In this document: piece by piece, positions 59,998 through 64,000 of the stretch
Layout of the letters: the number at the start of each line of letters is the position of its first letter
Position numbering within the stretch: position 1 is the first letter of the stretch
Source: Leuctra nigra
Taxonomy: Eukaryota; Arthropoda; Insecta; Plecoptera; Leuctridae
DNA: 64,000 bases
Assembly: GCA_934045905.1 (NCBI GenBank)
Contig: OW203763.1
Coordinates: 19,846,948-19,910,947 of the forward strand
Direction: 5' to 3'
Made by a program: the position numbers and the translations under genes
Notes under the pieces: generated by a model
Told to the model about the DNA's origin: nothing
The model's input: the letters and a program-made list of their open reading frames with translations, nothing else
Databases searched by the model: none

Positions 59998-60210
59998 CAT
60001 ATTTTAGCTAACTTTTGAGTCAATATAAGTCTAAGTCTAAAGTATAAGTCTAACTTTTGAGTCTAACTTTTGAGTCAATATAAACACCAACTTCAGCTTT
60101 AAGTCTATTTTGAGCACAAATATTGCATGCATGCAATATTATAATATATTATTATAAGTCGGTGTTTGGTGCTAAAGGTCGACTAAAAATAAGATGTTAA
60201 TTTTTGTTCA
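59998..60210. repeat. Foldback repeat R2, copy c
   Basis: Palindromic around GCACAAATATTGCATGCATG, with AACACCAACTTCAGC mirrored by GTCGGTGTTTGGTGC. Followed by ATTTAGGAAATACTATC, which also follows the copy at 2803-2964. Carries an internal duplication of ACTTTTGAGTCAATATAA. Confidence 0.65.
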
Positions 60211-62314
60211 TATTTGTCATAATCACAATGGTTCAAAAGCTACAACGATATTTAGGAAATACTATCCCAATGTTTACCTTCGAGTCCACCAGTTTCTGAA
60301 TATTGAACAAATGTGTTCTGATTATTTTGATGGAACGTAGCAGGAAAAAAATCATACCCATTGGGCATGCTTACTCTAAAAACATCCAACATACCTTGGA
60401 ATATGGATTGAGGAAACAATGCTGTATGTGTGATCAATGTTTCTGGAATGTCTATTCTAGATGTCAGATGATGACCATGACCTAGACCTGGACGAGATAA
60501 TATCATGCATAATAATCAACAAATTGGAAGGTCCAAAACCAGGTTATTAACTCTAGTGCAGGAAAATATTTAATAGAAAGATTTGAAGGTCATTTATGGT
60601 GCTTTTGAAAGAAGTCTTTGGAATGTCAGTGTTTACTAGACTACTTCCTTATTATCTCACTCATTTTCTGACGTAATTTGGAATTTTGTACCACAGACGA
60701 AGCTTGTGGGTATGTGTACAATTACGCTTCAATTATTTAGAGAGCAGCAGAAAAGAGTAATTGCAGAAATATTTGCAGCACAAACGAAATCATTTCTCAA
60801 AGTATTACTACACGAGAACAGTGGTCATCCAAATCCATTTGTTTGTCTGTTCAAATATTACAAGGTATATAACGGTACACTATTCTCTGACTTTAGGGGT
60901 ACAAATTGCACTCGCGCTATTGCGCAATCCTCAAAGTAGGTATTGCTTATGACTGAGTAACAATATTCCATCATTTCCAAGACTTCGGAATACACATTTG
61001 ATTGTGGCGCCATCTTTTTCCTGACATGAACCACATAACCTTGAATTTTTACTACAACGTAAAAAAGCATCAATGACATTGACAAAAGCAGCAACAACAA
61101 TATTCACAACAATGGCTTCCTCATTCATCTATGACATCTTCAAAGGAAATATGCTCCATTATTCCAAGATTTAAGAAGATATTCAAGATTTTACTAATAA
61201 ATAAATACATCCAAATTACAGTTTAAAATGATACTGGTCAATTGTAGCTTGAATAAACTGTTTCTGCGGGTCTTATAGACATAGAGTAACTAGAGTATGC
61301 ACCTAGTGTGTGAAATTTGAATAAGATTAGGCAATTCTGACATATTGCGTGGTTATTGTTTGGACAGTCTGCAAGTTCCTTTTTATTGGTTCTAAACTGT
61401 AAAGTATAATCGATATCATTTGCTAGTAATGATACATTCATTCTAATTAATGCTAATATAAATGGCTCATAATATGCGTTAGGCATATTTTTGTTTTTTA
61501 GTTGTATTAAAATAGACAACGTAATTGCAGAATGTTTGACTTGTCAAAATTATTATGAAACCCCACCACGTTTATAGAAATGCCCAATTATACATGTGAC
61601 TTTTATTTTAGTCGATAGGTCTACGCAAAATGTCTCACATTGTTTATTTTGTACCTTTTCAATATGATATTATGTTGACATATTCGATTCGACAATTCGA
61701 TATTCAATAAACGAAATGTAGACGCATTACAATTAACAATACAACAAATAAACAATACAAATACAATACAATTTAATTAGTCAATTGCTGACGCTCAGTC
61801 AATTATCACAAGATCTTTGCGTTTTTACTTACTTTGAAAATCTCAAAATGATAGTTTGCTTAATTTTGCCAGAAATAAAATAATTATATCAATACCAATA
61901 ACTGATGTTATTATCTGTAAGTAACGGGTTCTTTTGAAAGTAGAAACAGCAATAACCAATTTATTCCTTTTACTAGAAACCTTCAATTTATTGGTAATAG
62001 ATTTTAATATTATTATTTGTATTTAGAATGTTTTTTTACTCAATGCACCTCTGACGCCAGCACGGTGAAAAATACCCATTATCGAATAGATCTAGAAAGA
62101 TTGATCAATTATCTGACACATATAATTAGACTGAATAGTCTTGAAACCGGATCTATACACAATTTTTTGTATTATTCCATATTATTAACGTCATAGAGCT
62201 ATGTGATTATCTCGTAAGAACTTTGCATTGCAAATCCAGGGTTTCTACATGTATTGGACTATATACAATACAATTATATAATATACATATATCCACGTGT
62301 TGGACATTCTTCCA

Positions 62315-62325
62315 GGTTCGAATCC
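62315..62325 (+). repeat. Isolated pol III B-box (SINE fragment)
   Basis: GGTTCGAATCC matches the B-box consensus exactly, but no A-box or tRNA fold lies upstream. Probably a SINE remnant. Confidence 0.4.
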
Positions 62326-62869
62326 CTGATTTAGTCTAGAGATGTAATGATGGAATAGTTCCAACCAATATGTTAGCTGTGTAGGCGGGCAGTACTGCTT
62401 TTTAAACACTATCCCGCTGTGCCCTATTTTGTGTTGCTTTTTTATTTTAGTCACATATTTACCCTTTGCTTTCAAGGGTTTGCTTTCAGAGTGATGATCA
62501 TTGGCAGCATAGCCCACTGTCATACGGATTTTTAATTGTTTTGAATTTAAGTTATTGAATTGTTAGTATAGTTAGTAGTGCATAAGTAGTTTTCTTTATC
62601 TAATTCTTCTTCTTTCTTCAAATGACAAAGATAACTTGCAAATTTAAATTTCATAAAAGATATAAAAAGGGAAAACTTGCCCCTGAGTTAAATGCTCTCT
62701 GTGCTTTTTTGGAAATCAGGATGAATATCCTCCTTCTTTAAATATTTCCAGCATATTTATACAACATTAACAACAACAAATAATGAAATTCTGATTTTTG
62801 TCAAATATTTCTCCGGAAAGTGATGAAAACACGAAGGTAAATACATTATAATAGGGATTTCTGAAGACT

Positions 62870-62990
62870 AGGGACAACAGAAATCCAAACAATTTCCGGG
62901 TCCATGCTCCCCGAACCCGTACTCGGCTGAGGGGGGGGGGGGCTTCCCCCAGATCCCCCGTCGTAATTTTCGATAATGCCCCGCTTTTGC
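62870..62990 (-). repeat. GC-rich repeat fragment with G/C runs
   Basis: On the minus strand a GGGGGATCTGGGGGAAGCC-type segment with a run of 12 Cs and GTACGGGTTCGGGGAGC. Much more GC-rich than its surroundings and probably a mobile-element fragment; family not identified. Confidence 0.4.
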
Positions 62991-64000
62991 AATTTCGAAA
63001 TATGGACACCGTGCTACAATTTGTGTAGTAAACATTTCATAAGAAACCGCGATTGTGTAGAATGTTTCCACTGGAATCAGAGAGAAGGATGTAAAATGTG
63101 GAAATGTGGAAATGTTGACGAGAAATCGAATGACTTAATTTTTTAAAGATCAGCTGATGTTTCGCTAAAAGAATTTTGAAATTGCTTCGACGTCACTTAT
63201 GTGTAAAAAAAACGTTCCGAGATATTTCTGATAAGTAATAATTATATGTGGACGTATACAGATTCTTTATTAAAAACTACATATTATTGCTGATACAAAA
63301 TATTAGTGTATAGGTCATCATTCCAAGTAATGACAATACTTACGTAATTGCAGCAATAGATTTTAGCATTAATTTCGTTCATTACGTTCGTTATTGCTGA
63401 AGTTTGGGAGTTTTATAAGATGGGACACGTTTTCAATGATAAAAATGGTTGACAAACCACTGTTGTAATACGTGACTGAGGAGGTCTTATGTTACGTAAT
63501 AATGTCTTATCAAAACTATGAAAAATTGCTATATTTCGGGTATGTATTTTGAAAAAATACGTAAAATTTAATGTTGAAAACAACTCATACGTTTGCTGCA
63601 AAATAGATTTTTTTTGTAGTCCTACTGTTCACTCAGGATCTCGCTCAAGTGTACGCAAAAGTGAACAACTCAAATGTATGGAAACTATGAACTGACCTTA
63701 TAATGTTTAGATTATTAGAGTATCTGCAATACACTGGTTGAAAAGTTATTATTTTATACTAAATATAAAATGTAACTCACGATCTAACCTTTTAACATGA
63801 AACTTGAAATTCGTCGAAGCGATATAATCAAGTTTTCTTATAGCCTGATCCCAATGGTCTGTATAATATAATTCATCATGCAAAGAAAATAAGTTGACAC
63901 ATAGCTTTACTTATCGTTAGACCTTTTTTTAATACTCTCCTGATTTTGCTTTAAAACTGTACGCCCTCTTAGCAGATTAATTTAAGCATTTGCATATAAT

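Larger units (their letters stand above)
58195..64000. other. Distal stretch without a supported gene
   Basis: AT-rich. It contains a G21 run (59303-59323), a foldback repeat copy near 60000-60210, AATAC/ATTGT microsatellites (about 59935-59955 and 61731-61780), a B-box fragment at 62315-62325 and a GC-rich, G-run-containing repeat at about 62870-62990. A minus-strand exon-like frame at 60252-60506 is discussed in findings but not called. Confidence 0.5.

Overview
This window looks like a large, AT-rich, repeat-dense insect genome, possibly a hemipteran. Arthropod origin is inferred from the one confident gene, the split-gene structure with GT/AG introns, and the mix of tRNA-derived SINEs, foldback/MITE elements and a hAT-type element. 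The species was not identified. There are no operons, bacterial ribosome-binding sites or dense ORFs. Most open frames of 60-160 codons are chance or repeat-derived.

One multi-exon gene can be assembled with confidence. It lies on the minus strand and spans about 20 kb (1131-21116). Five coding exons join in phase at canonical splice sites: 21116-20932, 12121-11979, 9894-9735, 2620-2506 and 1274-1131. They encode a 248-residue, cysteine-rich secreted protein with an N-terminal signal peptide and a C-terminal hydrophobic tail typical of a GPI anchor. The exons are GC-rich islands in AT-rich introns of 8.8, 2.1, 7.1 and 1.2 kb. The introns carry a hAT-like element with an 8-bp target duplication, several foldback hairpins, tRNA-derived SINEs, a 74-bp minisatellite (about 10.72-11.56 kb), and a composite minisatellite that runs directly into the first splice donor (20.52-20.93 kb).

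From 21 to 64 kb I find no second gene of comparable quality. The region holds the 3' end of a LINE ending in an ACAATAAAG tail (about 23.86-24.14 kb) and a short CpG-rich, promoter-like patch with a consensus CRE (38.14-38.30 kb). It also has a 31/41-bp minisatellite (46.15-46.74 kb) and an isolated, perfect minus-strand histone mRNA 3' stem-loop at 47838-47853 with no recognisable histone gene. A 3.1-kb inverted-repeat structure with ~780-bp arms lies at 48437-51516, followed by a cluster of small inverted-repeat elements at 52.8-53.7 kb. An AT-rich 241-codon ORF with three likely membrane segments is at 57469-58194; it is unrecognised.

The recurring theme is foldback sequence. At least ten elements can form hairpins and several share GTAC-containing termini, many of them inside transcribed introns. 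All family assignments come from visual pattern reading, without database searches.
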